Assembly (NCBI GenBank): GCA_029251005.1
Contig: JAQXEE010000006.1
Location: 1-44,627, forward strand
Direction of reading: 5' to 3'
Source: Flavobacteriales bacterium
GTDB taxonomy: Bacteria; Bacteroidota; Bacteroidia; Flavobacteriales_C; GCA-002722245
DNA: 44,627 nucleotides
Shown: positions 34,452 to 42,204 of the stretch, one piece after another
Layout: each line of letters starts with the position of its first letter
Numbering within the stretch: position 1 is the first letter of the stretch
Program-made: the position numbers and the translations under genes
The notes under the pieces: generated by a model
What the model was told of the DNA's origin: nothing
Databases searched by the model: none
The model's input: only the letters and a program-made list of their open reading frames with translations

Positions 34452-35357
34452 TTAATCAGCTGATAATTTACTTTTTAAAACCTCAATTGCTTTCTCTTCT
34501 TTTTTAGGAAGACTCTCTAATGTATATAGGAATGTGTTTATAAACTTGTCTTTTTTAGCTACCTTTTTAAGTAAATCAAAATGCTCAGCGAAGTATTGGT
34601 TTTTCAGTAGGTAGGCGTTGTTAACAGGGTAAATAAATCGTTGCTGTATAAATGAGCCGCTATCCTTGAAGTCATTAAACAAATTGTTTTCTAATATTCT
34701 GTATAGCTTTTCGTTTAAATCTTCATCAGCGCCAATTCTTACAATCGTTTTATTTATTACCTCGTAAGATTTCTCTAAAATGTTATTTAGTTTCTTTACT
34801 TTTTTAAGGTCAACCGTGTCATTTATTTCTGCAAAAAACTGAGCTCCAAAAGTTCCAAAAACTTCACACGCACCTTCTTCCAAAAATAAATTCATTTTAC
34901 TTTTTTTGAAATGCTGATGAGCTGCTTCGTGAAAAATTAACAAAGCAACACTCTCATTGTCATAAGCTAATAAAGAATTTGTTACTGTAAAATCATGCGC
35001 TCCATCCCTGGTGTAAAGTAAAGTGTGATATCCTTTACCTAAATAATACTTTTGATTTTTAATCGCCATTTCCTTATTAGGACCGAAATATAAATAATCT
35101 TTAATTCCTTTTGGAGATTTTACTTGATGAGCTTCAGAAACGTATAAATAATAATGAGGAGACTCATCTGTTGACCATTTAGAAAAGAAATCATTTTTAA
35201 AATTTAGCTCCATATGCTCTTGAGCATAAACCTTTAAAGATCCTATTAAGTTTAGCTTTTGATTTGTCAAACTATCTTTACCAAACGTTATTTTTGGTAT
35301 CAAGCTTAACCCAACACTCGCCAAAAAAGACTTAAATAAAAACTCCTTTCGATTCAT
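34452..35357 (-). CDS. Exported protein with zinc-protease HExxH motif
   Basis: A 301-residue exported protein of unknown family. The N-terminus MNRKEFLFKSFLASVGLSLI is a signal peptide that resembles a Tat signal with Lys in place of the second Arg. The motif H143-EAA-H147 together with E161 in LFLEEGACE fits a gluzincin zinc site, where the third ligand follows the HExxH helix, as in the DUF1570/MA families. The region before it (TRDGAHDFTVTNSLL) is typical of such proteins, and the C-terminal half is helical. The substrate is unknown. It is convergent with the acyltransferase gene (one base apart) and divergent from the EamA gene 39 bp upstream. Confidence 0.72.
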   Translation of the reverse strand: MNRKEFLFKSFLASVGLSLIPKITFGKDSLTNQKLNLIGSLKVYAQEHMELNFKNDFFSKWSTDESPHYYLYVSEAHQVKSPKGIKDYLYFGPNKEMAIKNQKYYLGKGYHTLLYTRDGAHDFTVTNSLLAYDNESVALLIFHEAAHQHFKKSKMNLFLEEGACEVFGTFGAQFFAEINDTVDLKKVKKLNNILEKSYEVINKTIVRIGADEDLNEKLYRILENNLFNDFKDSGSFIQQRFIYPVNNAYLLKNQYFAEHFDLLKKVAKKDKFINTFLYTLESLPKKEEKAIEVLKSKLSAD

Positions 35358-35396
35358 AATTGCAAATTAATAAATATTTCAAAATATCTTAGTAAA

Positions 35397-36299
35397 ATGA
35401 TCGAAGCCACTAAAAACAAATCTAGTGCCGTTTTAATTGCTTTATGCGGTGCACTTTTGTTTTCAAGTAAAGCTGTGTTAATTAAATTCGCTTATCAATA
35501 TGATGTCGATAAATTATCATTGCTCGTTTTAAGGATGGGATTTGCTCTACCCTTTTACTTATTCTTCGCATTTAAATCAAACGCAAACCCAAAAGCTACT
35601 CCGATAAAAAAGAAGGATTGGATTTTATTAGTTTATCTAGGAATAATTGGATATTATTTTGCTAGTTTTTTAGATTTATGGGGGTTAGAGTTTATTTCAG
35701 CAGGAATGGAAAGACTAATCCTATTTATATATCCAACCATAACAACCATTTTAATAGCGATTACCTTTAAAAGGAAAATTTCCCGCAACACATGGATTGC
35801 TATACTTTTAACTTATGTAGGAATTAGTATTGCATTTTGGGAGAAAATTTCTTTGAACGACAATACTGATTTTTGGTTTGGAGCGCTCTTAATTTTTGGA
35901 AGCGCCCTAACCTTCTCTTTTTACCTAGTGGGAAGTGAAAAACTAATCCCAAAATTTGGATCAAAAAAATTCACCAGTTACTGCATGATTGTTTCCTGCA
36001 TAGGTGTATTAGTTCATTTTGGAATTCAAAATTCTATTGATATTACTAGTTTTCGTTGGGAAGTTTACTCAACAGCATTAGCTATAGCTTTTTTCAGCAC
36101 CGTCTTACCTTCTTTCATGATGAGCATGGCCATCAAGCAAATCGGAGCAAGCACTACCGCTATAATTTCGAGCGTTGGACCAATTTGGGTTTTAGTTCTA
36201 GCTTATTTTGTTTTAGGAGAAGAGTTTTATCTTCTCCAGATAAGTGGAACTGCAATTGTAATTTTGGGTATTCTTCTTATTTCAAAAGAGAAAGGTTAG
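35397..36299 (+). CDS. EamA/DMT-family transporter
   Basis: A 300-residue permease with about ten membrane helices in two EamA repeats (about 10-145 and 155-297). Landmarks are ALLFSSKAVLIKFAYQYDVD in helix 1, GIIGYYFASFLDLWGLEFIS, RLILFIYPTITTILIAITFK closing the first repeat and IISSVGPIWVLVLAYFVLGEE in the second. Members export amino acids, metabolites or drugs; the substrate cannot be told. A near-match TATCTTAG box lies just upstream. The stop codon directly abuts the stop codon of the convergent DinB-like gene, with no terminator between them. Confidence 0.88.
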   Translation: MIEATKNKSSAVLIALCGALLFSSKAVLIKFAYQYDVDKLSLLVLRMGFALPFYLFFAFKSNANPKATPIKKKDWILLVYLGIIGYYFASFLDLWGLEFISAGMERLILFIYPTITTILIAITFKRKISRNTWIAILLTYVGISIAFWEKISLNDNTDFWFGALLIFGSALTFSFYLVGSEKLIPKFGSKKFTSYCMIVSCIGVLVHFGIQNSIDITSFRWEVYSTALAIAFFSTVLPSFMMSMAIKQIGASTTAIISSVGPIWVLVLAYFVLGEEFYLLQISGTAIVILGILLISKEKG

Positions 36300-36749
36300 T
36301 TATTTAACCATCGCCAGTAAATAACCAAAATGTATTCCTTCATGAATGTTGTTGAAACTAATTGCTTCTTCGATACTTGTAAGCTTTAAACCAAAACTTG
36401 TTTCATAATCTGAGTAATTTGTAAACAAACCTTCATTATAGTCTTTCTGCAACTGATCTACAGCAGTAAATAATAAATCCTTTACCTTTCCAATTTCGAT
36501 AACAGAAGGAATACTATTGGTTGGTTTTGTTCCTTTTCTATACAAATCAACCAATTCATCATCAATAATCATATCATTACCACTCAATTTATAACACAAC
36601 AATTGTTGAGTTACAACACAGTGAGCAATATTCCAATATATACTATTATTATAACCTGTTGGAATATCAAATGCACGATCTTTATTTTTCTCTAAAAATG
36701 TTAACATATTCATTCTCGTCTGTCGCAATTGGTCAAACATAATTTTCAT
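36300..36749 (-). CDS. DinB-like metal-binding four-helix protein
   Basis: A 149-residue protein of the DinB/YfiT helical-bundle superfamily. It starts MKIMFDQLRQTRMNMLTFLEK. The expected metal-binding histidines are visible: one in NSIYWNIAHCVVTQQLL and two in NNIHEGIHFGYLLAM. Members include thiol S-transferases and stress-induced proteins of unknown function; no specific role can be assigned. It is followed upstream (27 bp) by the second EamA gene on the same strand, so the two may be cotranscribed. Confidence 0.82.
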   Translation of the reverse strand: MKIMFDQLRQTRMNMLTFLEKNKDRAFDIPTGYNNSIYWNIAHCVVTQQLLCYKLSGNDMIIDDELVDLYRKGTKPTNSIPSVIEIGKVKDLLFTAVDQLQKDYNEGLFTNYSDYETSFGLKLTSIEEAISFNNIHEGIHFGYLLAMVK

Positions 36750-36776
36750 ACACTTTTTTTTTCAAATTAAATTTAA

Positions 36777-37625
36777 TCAATAGTTTTTTAATTGTCTCTT
36801 CCAGCTAAACAAAACAACACCCATTAAAACTACCAAAGTCCCTATTCCTGACAAAATAGAAATTTGCTCACCAAAAAACAACCAACCGATTATAAACGCA
36901 TGTACAACACCCAAATACTTCAATACACTCACGTTTGCTGCTTTATCTGATTGTAATGCTTTTGTTAAAGCGATTTGTGCGACCTGAGTTAAAGTTCCTA
37001 AAACCAAAATAATCATCCAATCAAAAGCAGTTGGCCAAATCCATTTTCGGAATAACAATGTTAAAATGAGTGCTACCGGAGTTCCTATTAGTGGAAAATA
37101 TAAAACAACAACTAAAGGGTGGTCTGTTGTTCTACAAACTCTAACGCAATTATATGCTAAACCAGCTAAGCTTGATGCACCCAACCCTAAAAGCAATAAA
37201 TTAAATGTTAAACTTAATTCGCCTTTTTTAAGGATCAAAACACCCAGCACACAAATAAGCAAGTAAAACCATTGGATCGGTTTCACTTTTTCTTTCAACC
37301 AAAAAACAGCGATAAAAGCGGTAAATATTGGAGACAAATAGTTTAGCATTATCGCTGTTCCCAAAGGAACATTTTTTATCAAAACAAACCCCATTATCAA
37401 AGCAAGAACTCCTGCAACTCCTCTCAATATTAATACAGGTTTATTGTTCCCCCAAGGACTAATTTTTAAAATGTTAAGCTGGAAAACTGAAATAATTAAA
37501 GATATTACACATCTAAAAAAAACAAGTTGAAACTCGCTATAACCTTCAAAATATTTAATGATAGAATTTACAACTGCAAAAGCAACTGTGGATATTATCA
37601 TTAAAAAAACCGTTTTCCAATTCAT
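36777..37625 (-). CDS. EamA/DMT-family transporter
   Basis: A 282-residue drug/metabolite transporter with about ten membrane helices in two repeats. It opens MNWKTVFLMIISTVAFAVVN. LRGVAGVLALIMGFVLIKNV and TAIMLNYLSPIFTAFIAVFWLKE close the first repeat, and QIALTKALQSDKAANVSVLKYLG lies in the second. The residues resemble the RhaT/YijE-like EamA branch more than its neighbour at 35.4 kb. The start at 37625 is ATG; a longer frame from a TTG at 37643 is possible but would overlap the promoter region it shares with the divergent thiolase gene. The substrate is unknown. Confidence 0.88.
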   Translation of the reverse strand: MNWKTVFLMIISTVAFAVVNSIIKYFEGYSEFQLVFFRCVISLIISVFQLNILKISPWGNNKPVLILRGVAGVLALIMGFVLIKNVPLGTAIMLNYLSPIFTAFIAVFWLKEKVKPIQWFYLLICVLGVLILKKGELSLTFNLLLLGLGASSLAGLAYNCVRVCRTTDHPLVVVLYFPLIGTPVALILTLLFRKWIWPTAFDWMIILVLGTLTQVAQIALTKALQSDKAANVSVLKYLGVVHAFIIGWLFFGEQISILSGIGTLVVLMGVVLFSWKRQLKNY

Positions 37626-37674
37626 AGTTAAACCTTGCTGCAAATTTCACGTAATTATTTCCAAATATTCTATT

Positions 37675-38856
37675 ATGTTAAAAAAAGTTTACATAGTATC
37701 TGCAGTTCGTACACCGATTGGATCTTTTGGTGGAAAGCTCTCCAAAATACCAGCAACCCAACTTGGAAGTATTGCTATTGAGGGAGCGATTAAGCACGCT
37801 GGAATTAATCCTAGTGCTATAAATGAAGTTTTAATGGGAAATGTACTCCAAGCAAATACAGGCCAAGCTCCTGCGCGTCAAGCGGCGATGGGAGCCAATA
37901 TACCCAACACAGTTCCTGCAACTACAATTAACAAAGTGTGTTCCTCTGGAATGAAGTCGGTAATGTTTGCCGCGCAATCGATCATGCTAGGAGACAATGA
38001 CATTGTAGTTGCTGGAGGAATGGAGAACATGTCACAAGTACCTTACTACACAGACAAAATGAGATGGGGTTCAAAACTTGGAAATGTAAATATGATTGAC
38101 GGATTAGTAAAAGATGGCTTAACAGATGTATATAACGATTACCACATGGGAAATGCCGCTGAATTATGTGCTAAAGAACATAATATATCTAGGAAAGAAC
38201 AAGATGATTTTGCAATTGAATCTTACAAAAAAAGCGCAAAAGCATGGAATAATGGCGCATTTAAAAATGAAATAATTCCTGTTGAAATACCACAAAGAAA
38301 AGGTAATCCTTTGATAATGGATACGGATGAAGAATTCACAAACGTCAAACTGGAAAAAATACCCAACCTTCGACCTGTTTTTCAAAAAGACGGATCAGTA
38401 ACAGCAGCAAATGCTTCTACATTAAATGACGGAGCTGCTGCTTTAATTTTGGCAAGTGAAGAAAAAGTTAAAGAACTTAAGCTTACCCCAATTGCAGAAA
38501 TTATAAGTTACGCTGATGCCGCTACTGAACCTGAGCGATTTACAACAGCACCTTCTGAGTCTATTACAAAAGCATTAAATAAAGCAAATCTAACAACAAA
38601 CGAAATTGATGTTTTTGAATTAAATGAAGCTTTTAGCGTTGTTGGGCTGGCAAACATCAAAATTTTAAATCTATCACCAGATAAAATAAACATTAATGGA
38701 GGAGCTGTCTCTCTCGGGCATCCATTAGGTTGTTCAGGAGCCAGGATCCTTGTGACATTATCTAATATTTTAAAAAAAACTGGAGCAAAATATGGTGCAG
38801 CAGGAATTTGCAATGGTGGCGGTGGGGCTTCTGCCGTAATTATAAAAAAGGTTTAA
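37675..38856 (+). CDS. Acetyl-CoA acetyltransferase (thiolase II)
   Basis: A 393-residue thiolase that condenses two acetyl-CoA to acetoacetyl-CoA or runs the reverse reaction. It opens MLKKVYIVSAVRTPIGSFGG; an in-frame extension back to 37558 overlaps the divergent gene and lacks family character, so ATG 37675 is chosen. The catalytic triad is in the standard places: C89 (NKVCSSGM), H349 (GHPLGCSGAR) and C379 (GICNGGGG). VVAGGMENMSQVPYY and GSVTAANASTLNDGAAAL are the other signatures. It feeds fatty-acid, ketone or polyhydroxyalkanoate metabolism; no neighbouring gene of those pathways is present to decide between them. Confidence 0.95.
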   Translation: MLKKVYIVSAVRTPIGSFGGKLSKIPATQLGSIAIEGAIKHAGINPSAINEVLMGNVLQANTGQAPARQAAMGANIPNTVPATTINKVCSSGMKSVMFAAQSIMLGDNDIVVAGGMENMSQVPYYTDKMRWGSKLGNVNMIDGLVKDGLTDVYNDYHMGNAAELCAKEHNISRKEQDDFAIESYKKSAKAWNNGAFKNEIIPVEIPQRKGNPLIMDTDEEFTNVKLEKIPNLRPVFQKDGSVTAANASTLNDGAAALILASEEKVKELKLTPIAEIISYADAATEPERFTTAPSESITKALNKANLTTNEIDVFELNEAFSVVGLANIKILNLSPDKININGGAVSLGHPLGCSGARILVTLSNILKKTGAKYGAAGICNGGGGASAVIIKKV

Positions 38857-38864
38857 TACTTTTG
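38857..38864 (+). promoter_or_regulatory. Promoter -7 box of the META-like lipoprotein gene (TACTTTTG)
   Basis: TACTTTTG fits TAnnTTTG exactly, begins directly after the thiolase stop codon and ends five bases before the next ATG. This could start a separate, nearly leaderless transcript. Confidence 0.45.
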
Positions 38865-38869
38865 TATTT

Positions 38870-39274
38870 ATGAAAACACTTTTCTCAGTTGCTATAGCAA
38901 TTACTGCATTTGCTTGTTCGAAAAATAAGAATGCTCATTTAGAAAATAGCTGGGAATTGGAATCTTATGTTCAAAACAGAGGCGCACTCGTAACCAATAT
39001 TTTATTTACAAACTACACTTTGATAATTTACGACGATTCATTGTATACAATTCAAATGGATAAAAACAGCTTTAATGGTGCATTTACTAAAGTTTCAAAG
39101 AAAATTAATTTTCATTTACCGTTAACTTTTACAGAGCTTTGTTGTGACTCGACAGTTTCAACAGAAGCAAAAAATTTATTAATCGATAGTGTTTCCGTTT
39201 ACGAAATCAATGATAATTCGTTAAAACTATCAGGAGCCCACGGGACTTTTTTAAAATTTTCGCTTAAAAATTAA
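38870..39274 (+). CDS. Small lipoprotein, META/lipocalin-like
   Basis: A 134-residue lipoprotein. The signal peptide MKTLFSVAIAITAFAC has lipobox AFAC with Cys16 lipidated. The mature domain begins LENSWELESYVQNRGAL, the opening of META or lipocalin-like small barrels. It then shows alternating short strands (TLIIYDDSLYTIQMDKNSF, FTKVSKKINFHL) and a vicinal Cys-Cys (ELCCDS). The fold assignment is tentative and the function unknown. It lies 13 bp behind the thiolase gene but may have its own promoter. Confidence 0.72.
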   Translation: MKTLFSVAIAITAFACSKNKNAHLENSWELESYVQNRGALVTNILFTNYTLIIYDDSLYTIQMDKNSFNGAFTKVSKKINFHLPLTFTELCCDSTVSTEAKNLLIDSVSVYEINDNSLKLSGAHGTFLKFSLKN

Positions 39275-39326
39275 ACTTGATTTAAAAAGTTAAAAATAAT
39301 TAAATTCAAATTTTACGCTTTAAATA

Positions 39327-39356
39327 TTTGATAGTAAGGATATTTTTATATTTTTG
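39327..39356 (+). promoter_or_regulatory. Complete flavobacterial promoter of the repeat lipoprotein gene
   Basis: A TTTG element at 39327-39330 and an exact TATTTTTG at 39349-39356 are separated by 18 bp, matching both parts and the spacing of the Bacteroidota consensus. The ATG lies 37 bp downstream. This is the best promoter in the window and implies strong expression. Confidence 0.75.
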
Positions 39357-39393
39357 TTGCGTTGATTAACTTGAACGGTAAAAATTGATTATT

Positions 39394-39645
39394 ATGAAAA
39401 AGGTATTATTATCATTAGCTGTTGTAGCATTCATGGCTTCATGTGGTGGAACAGAAACTGCTGAACCATCTGTATTAGACGCTGTTAAAGGTGCTGCTGA
39501 ATCTGCTGCTGACTCATTAAAAGCAAACGCTCCAGAAATTGAAGTTGTTGTTGCTGCTGTAGATTCTACAGTTGAAACTATTGTTGAATCTGTTGATTCT
39601 ACAGTTGAAGCTGTTGTTGAATCTGTTGATTCCATAGCAAAGTAA
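39394..39645 (+). CDS. Very small lipoprotein with 11-residue repeats
   Basis: An 83-residue lipoprotein. The signal peptide MKKVLLSLAVVAFMASC has lipobox MASC with Cys17 lipidated. The mature part is almost only Ala, Val, Glu, Asp, Ser and Thr. AVKGAAESAADSLKANAPE is one amphipathic helix. From residue 56, two copies of an 11-residue unit (VDSTVETIVES, VDSTVEAVVES) and a partial third follow, a hendecad pattern suited to a long helix or coiled coil along the membrane or cell wall, somewhat like Lpp by analogy only. The start is ATG 39394, not the TTG nine bases before it. It has its own full promoter and a perfect terminator, so it is a single, probably highly expressed gene. Confidence 0.82.
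   Translation: MKKVLLSLAVVAFMASCGGTETAEPSVLDAVKGAAESAADSLKANAPEIEVVVAAVDSTVETIVESVDSTVEAVVESVDSIAK
39559..39642 (+). repeat. 33-bp coding tandem repeat (about 2.5 copies)
   Basis: Copies at 39559-39591 and 39592-39624 differ at three of 33 bases; a partial third copy runs to the end of the gene. Each encodes one 11-residue unit. The near identity suggests recent duplication, and copy number may vary between strains. Confidence 0.85.
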
Positions 39646-39685
39646 TTCACTAATGAATTAAAAAAAGATTTTTCTTTGAAAATTG

Positions 39686-39714
39686 CCTCACATTTAAATG
39701 TGAGGTTTTTTTTT
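39686..39714 (+). terminator. Terminator of the repeat lipoprotein gene
   Basis: A perfect 20-bp palindrome (CCTCACATTT / AAATGTGAGG) is followed by a run of nine T. It lies 40 bp after the stop codon. Confidence 0.9.
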
Positions 39715-39760
39715 GCTCTATTCTTTTGAAAAATCGCTTAATTATTACTGCTTTAATCAC

Positions 39761-40621
39761 CTACTTTTTTAGATCACAACCATGCTTCCAGCAATTTTGG
39801 GTAACGCAATCTGTTTGAGTCGTGCATCGCTCATCTGTTTTTTCAGCAGCTATACATTGACGATTCTGTATATAAGCTGATTTTAATTTAAACGAGATTG
39901 ATTGATCTTTCCATAAATCAGCATCAAAAGACTCTTCGGCAAAGTCTTCCAAATATTCAGGTAAATCGGCAAAAAAATTATACCCAACATACTTCTCTAC
40001 GCTATCAATTGACATAGAATACTGTTGTAAAGTATTCGCATTATTCGAATTTGGAATTATAAATCCAATAGCACCTAAATCTAAGCCATTTCGAACTAAT
40101 ACAACTTTAAAAAACTTATCGGGAACATTAACTCTCCCATCACCAATCATTTTAGGTTCCAATAAATCATAAATTGGTCCAGTAATCACAAAAACACTAT
40201 CAAAAACAACAGCCCATCCGGCAATCATATTATCCAAAATCCTCCAAGCTCCTTTTTTAAATGCCATATTCATGGGCACTACGTTTAACATATTATGAAC
40301 AGCGTTCATTTCATGAATAGAATTTCTTGCCGCACTACGAGGTTTTAACCTTCCCATCGCATAACTATATCCTATGTAATCTGATGGGGATGCACAATTC
40401 ACAATTGAATCGTCTTTATGAAAAAGTATCAAGGGTGATTGATTACCTCCAACATCTGCGCTCGTTATTGTGTAACCAATCCAATTACAAACTTTTCTTC
40501 CTTGATTATACGCATAAAAATATCCATCCTTCTTTAGTGCTAATTCATTTTTAGGGACAATATAATTTTGAGAAGTAACAATTTGAGAAATTAATAATAA
40601 AATAAATAAACCTATTTTCAT
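39761..40621 (-). CDS. DNA/RNA non-specific endonuclease-fold protein lacking the catalytic motif
   Basis: A 286-residue exported protein (signal peptide MKIGLFILLLISQIVTSQ). Its layout follows the NUC1-type nucleases: an N-terminal strand region, the central alpha-beta-metal segment (NAVHNMLNVVPMNMAFKKGAWRILDN region), VFVITGPIYD and VPDKFFKVVLVRN, then IGFIIPN. The active-site motif usually reading DRGHLAP is here AMGRLKP, so the general-base histidine is replaced by arginine. The metal-ligand asparagine of the FNRGxW motif is replaced by lysine (AFKKGAW). The last 35 residues add a six-cysteine tail not usual for the family. It is probably inactive as a nuclease and may bind nucleic acid or a partner in the periplasm or outside the cell. 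It is transcribed alone. Confidence 0.75.
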   Translation of the reverse strand: MKIGLFILLLISQIVTSQNYIVPKNELALKKDGYFYAYNQGRKVCNWIGYTITSADVGGNQSPLILFHKDDSIVNCASPSDYIGYSYAMGRLKPRSAARNSIHEMNAVHNMLNVVPMNMAFKKGAWRILDNMIAGWAVVFDSVFVITGPIYDLLEPKMIGDGRVNVPDKFFKVVLVRNGLDLGAIGFIIPNSNNANTLQQYSMSIDSVEKYVGYNFFADLPEYLEDFAEESFDADLWKDQSISFKLKSAYIQNRQCIAAEKTDERCTTQTDCVTQNCWKHGCDLKK

Positions 40622-40689
40622 TTTCTAAAAGTTACAAGTATTGTAGGCCTTAATTAATAGGAGTGCATATATTTTAAACTTTAGTGTGT

Positions 40690-40714
40690 AAAAAAGGCGA
40701 GATTTTTCTCGCCT
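40690..40714 (-). terminator. hisS terminator
   Basis: AGGCGAGA and TCTCGCCT pair around four bases; on the minus strand a T run follows. It lies about 70 bp beyond the hisS stop and before the start of the nuclease-fold gene. Confidence 0.8.
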
Positions 40715-40783
40715 AATGTAATTATTCACTAATTAACTTAACTTGCATTTTAAGTAACGTAACCATTTGAAAAAAGTTACTTT

Positions 40784-42133
40784 TTATTTTTTCATTATAT
40801 CCATGAATACATCAAACGTAATATCAGTTTGATCTCCAGACTCCATATTCTTAACTCTTATAAGTCCTGATTCAATCTCAGACTCTCCTACTAGAACAAC
40901 AAAACGAGCGTCTTTAGCATTTGCGTAAGACATTTGTTTCTTCATCTTAGCAGCTGAAGGATAAACTTCAACAGATACATTTTCTTTTCTTAACTCCGAA
41001 ACTAATGGCATTACAAAACGCTCCTCTTTCTCTCCAAAATTCACAAAAAACACATCTAATGCTTCTAATCCATTTTCAGGGAAAAGGTTATTATCTAATA
41101 ACACATCATAAATTCGATCTGCTCCAAACGAGACCCCAACTCCACTAACGCCTTTTAAACCAAAAAGATCAGTTAGACCATCGTAACGACCTCCACCGCA
41201 AATACTCCCTTTAAAGCCCTCGCAAGTAACTTCAAAAATAGCACCTGTATAGTAGTTTAAACCACGAGCAAGGGTCACATCCAATTCAAGTGAATGCGCA
41301 ACATTTAAGTTTGATGCATAATTGAAAATGAATTCCAATTCTTCAACACCTTTCATCCCTATTTGACTCTCTTTTAAAAAAGATTTTAAACTAGCAATCT
41401 TTCCATCTAAACTACCAGACAATTTAATAACTGGTCGAAGTTTGTTAATTGCGTCTTGTGAAACACCTTTGGCAATCATTTCTTCATTTACTTTATCTAA
41501 GCCTATTTTGTCTAATTTGTCGATGGCAACAGTGATATCAATAATTTTATCCGCTTCTCCTACAACTTCTGCAATGCCTGCCAAAATCTTCCTGTTATTT
41601 AACTTAATACTAAATCCAGGGATTTTTAAAGCTGTTAAAACTTCATTGAAAATTTGAATAAACTCAACTTCACATAATAAGGAATCTGTTCCAACAACAT
41701 CAACATCACATTGGTAAAACTCTCTGTATCTTCCTTTTTGAGGTCTATCAGCGCGCCAAACGGGTTGAATTTGATATCTTTTAAAAGGGAAAGTTAATTC
41801 ATTTCTGTTTTGAACTACGAAGCGCGCGAAAGGAACTGTTAAGTCATACTTCAAAGCTAATTCTGCAAAGTCCGACTCTTTCGAATGCTCACTTATTCCA
41901 TTAACAGCTTTTTTAAACTTATCTCCTCTATTTAAAAGTTTGAACATTAATTGATCCCCCTCATCTCCATACTTCCCAGTAAGGGTCTTGAGGTTCTCTA
42001 TCGCTGGAGTTTCAATTTGTTGAAATCCAAACTTTTTAAATACCGACTTAGCAGTATTGAAAATAAAGTTCCTTCCTGCCATCTCTTTAGGTATGAAGTC
42101 CCTTGTTCCTTTTGGTATACTAGGTTTGCTCAT
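40784..42133 (-). CDS. hisS: Histidine-tRNA ligase
   Basis: A 449-residue class II synthetase. Motif 1 region [11 protein letters not shown] and [12 protein letters not shown], the LTVPFARFV strand and motif 2 [14 protein letters not shown] are visible. The HisA motif reads [14 protein letters not shown], with Asn in the place usually Asp. [28 protein letters not shown] is HisB plus motif 3. The C-terminal anticodon-binding domain (about 355-449) has [12 protein letters not shown] and [17 protein letters not shown]. It charges tRNA-His, one copy of which lies at 23.0 kb. It lies 71 bp behind ettA on the same strand and ends at its own terminator. Confidence 0.96.
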   Translation of the reverse strand: MSKPSIPKGTRDFIPKEMAGRNFIFNTAKSVFKKFGFQQIETPAIENLKTLTGKYGDEGDQLMFKLLNRGDKFKKAVNGISEHSKESDFAELALKYDLTVPFARFVVQNRNELTFPFKRYQIQPVWRADRPQKGRYREFYQCDVDVVGTDSLLCEVEFIQIFNEVLTALKIPGFSIKLNNRKILAGIAEVVGEADKIIDITVAIDKLDKIGLDKVNEEMIAKGVSQDAINKLRPVIKLSGSLDGKIASLKSFLKESQIGMKGVEELEFIFNYASNLNVAHSLELDVTLARGLNYYTGAIFEVTCEGFKGSICGGGRYDGLTDLFGLKGVSGVGVSFGADRIYDVLLDNNLFPENGLEALDVFFVNFGEKEERFVMPLVSELRKENVSVEVYPSAAKMKKQMSYANAKDARFVVLVGESEIESGLIRVKNMESGDQTDITFDVFMDIMKK

Positions 42134-42204
42134 AAAGTAAAATACATTTGAAAAATAAAACTACGTGTAGATCAATTATCTATTATCATCAAAGTTTCAC
42201 GCTT

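Noticed and set aside
37558-37674. Upstream extension of the thiolase
   Set aside because: The extra 39 residues overlap the divergent transporter gene and are not part of the thiolase fold, whose first strand starts at the ATG at 37675.
39366-39650. Minus-strand open frame of Ser/Thr/Ala repeats
   Set aside because: It is the antisense reading of the lipoprotein's 33-bp repeats; the plus strand has the lipobox, promoter and terminator.
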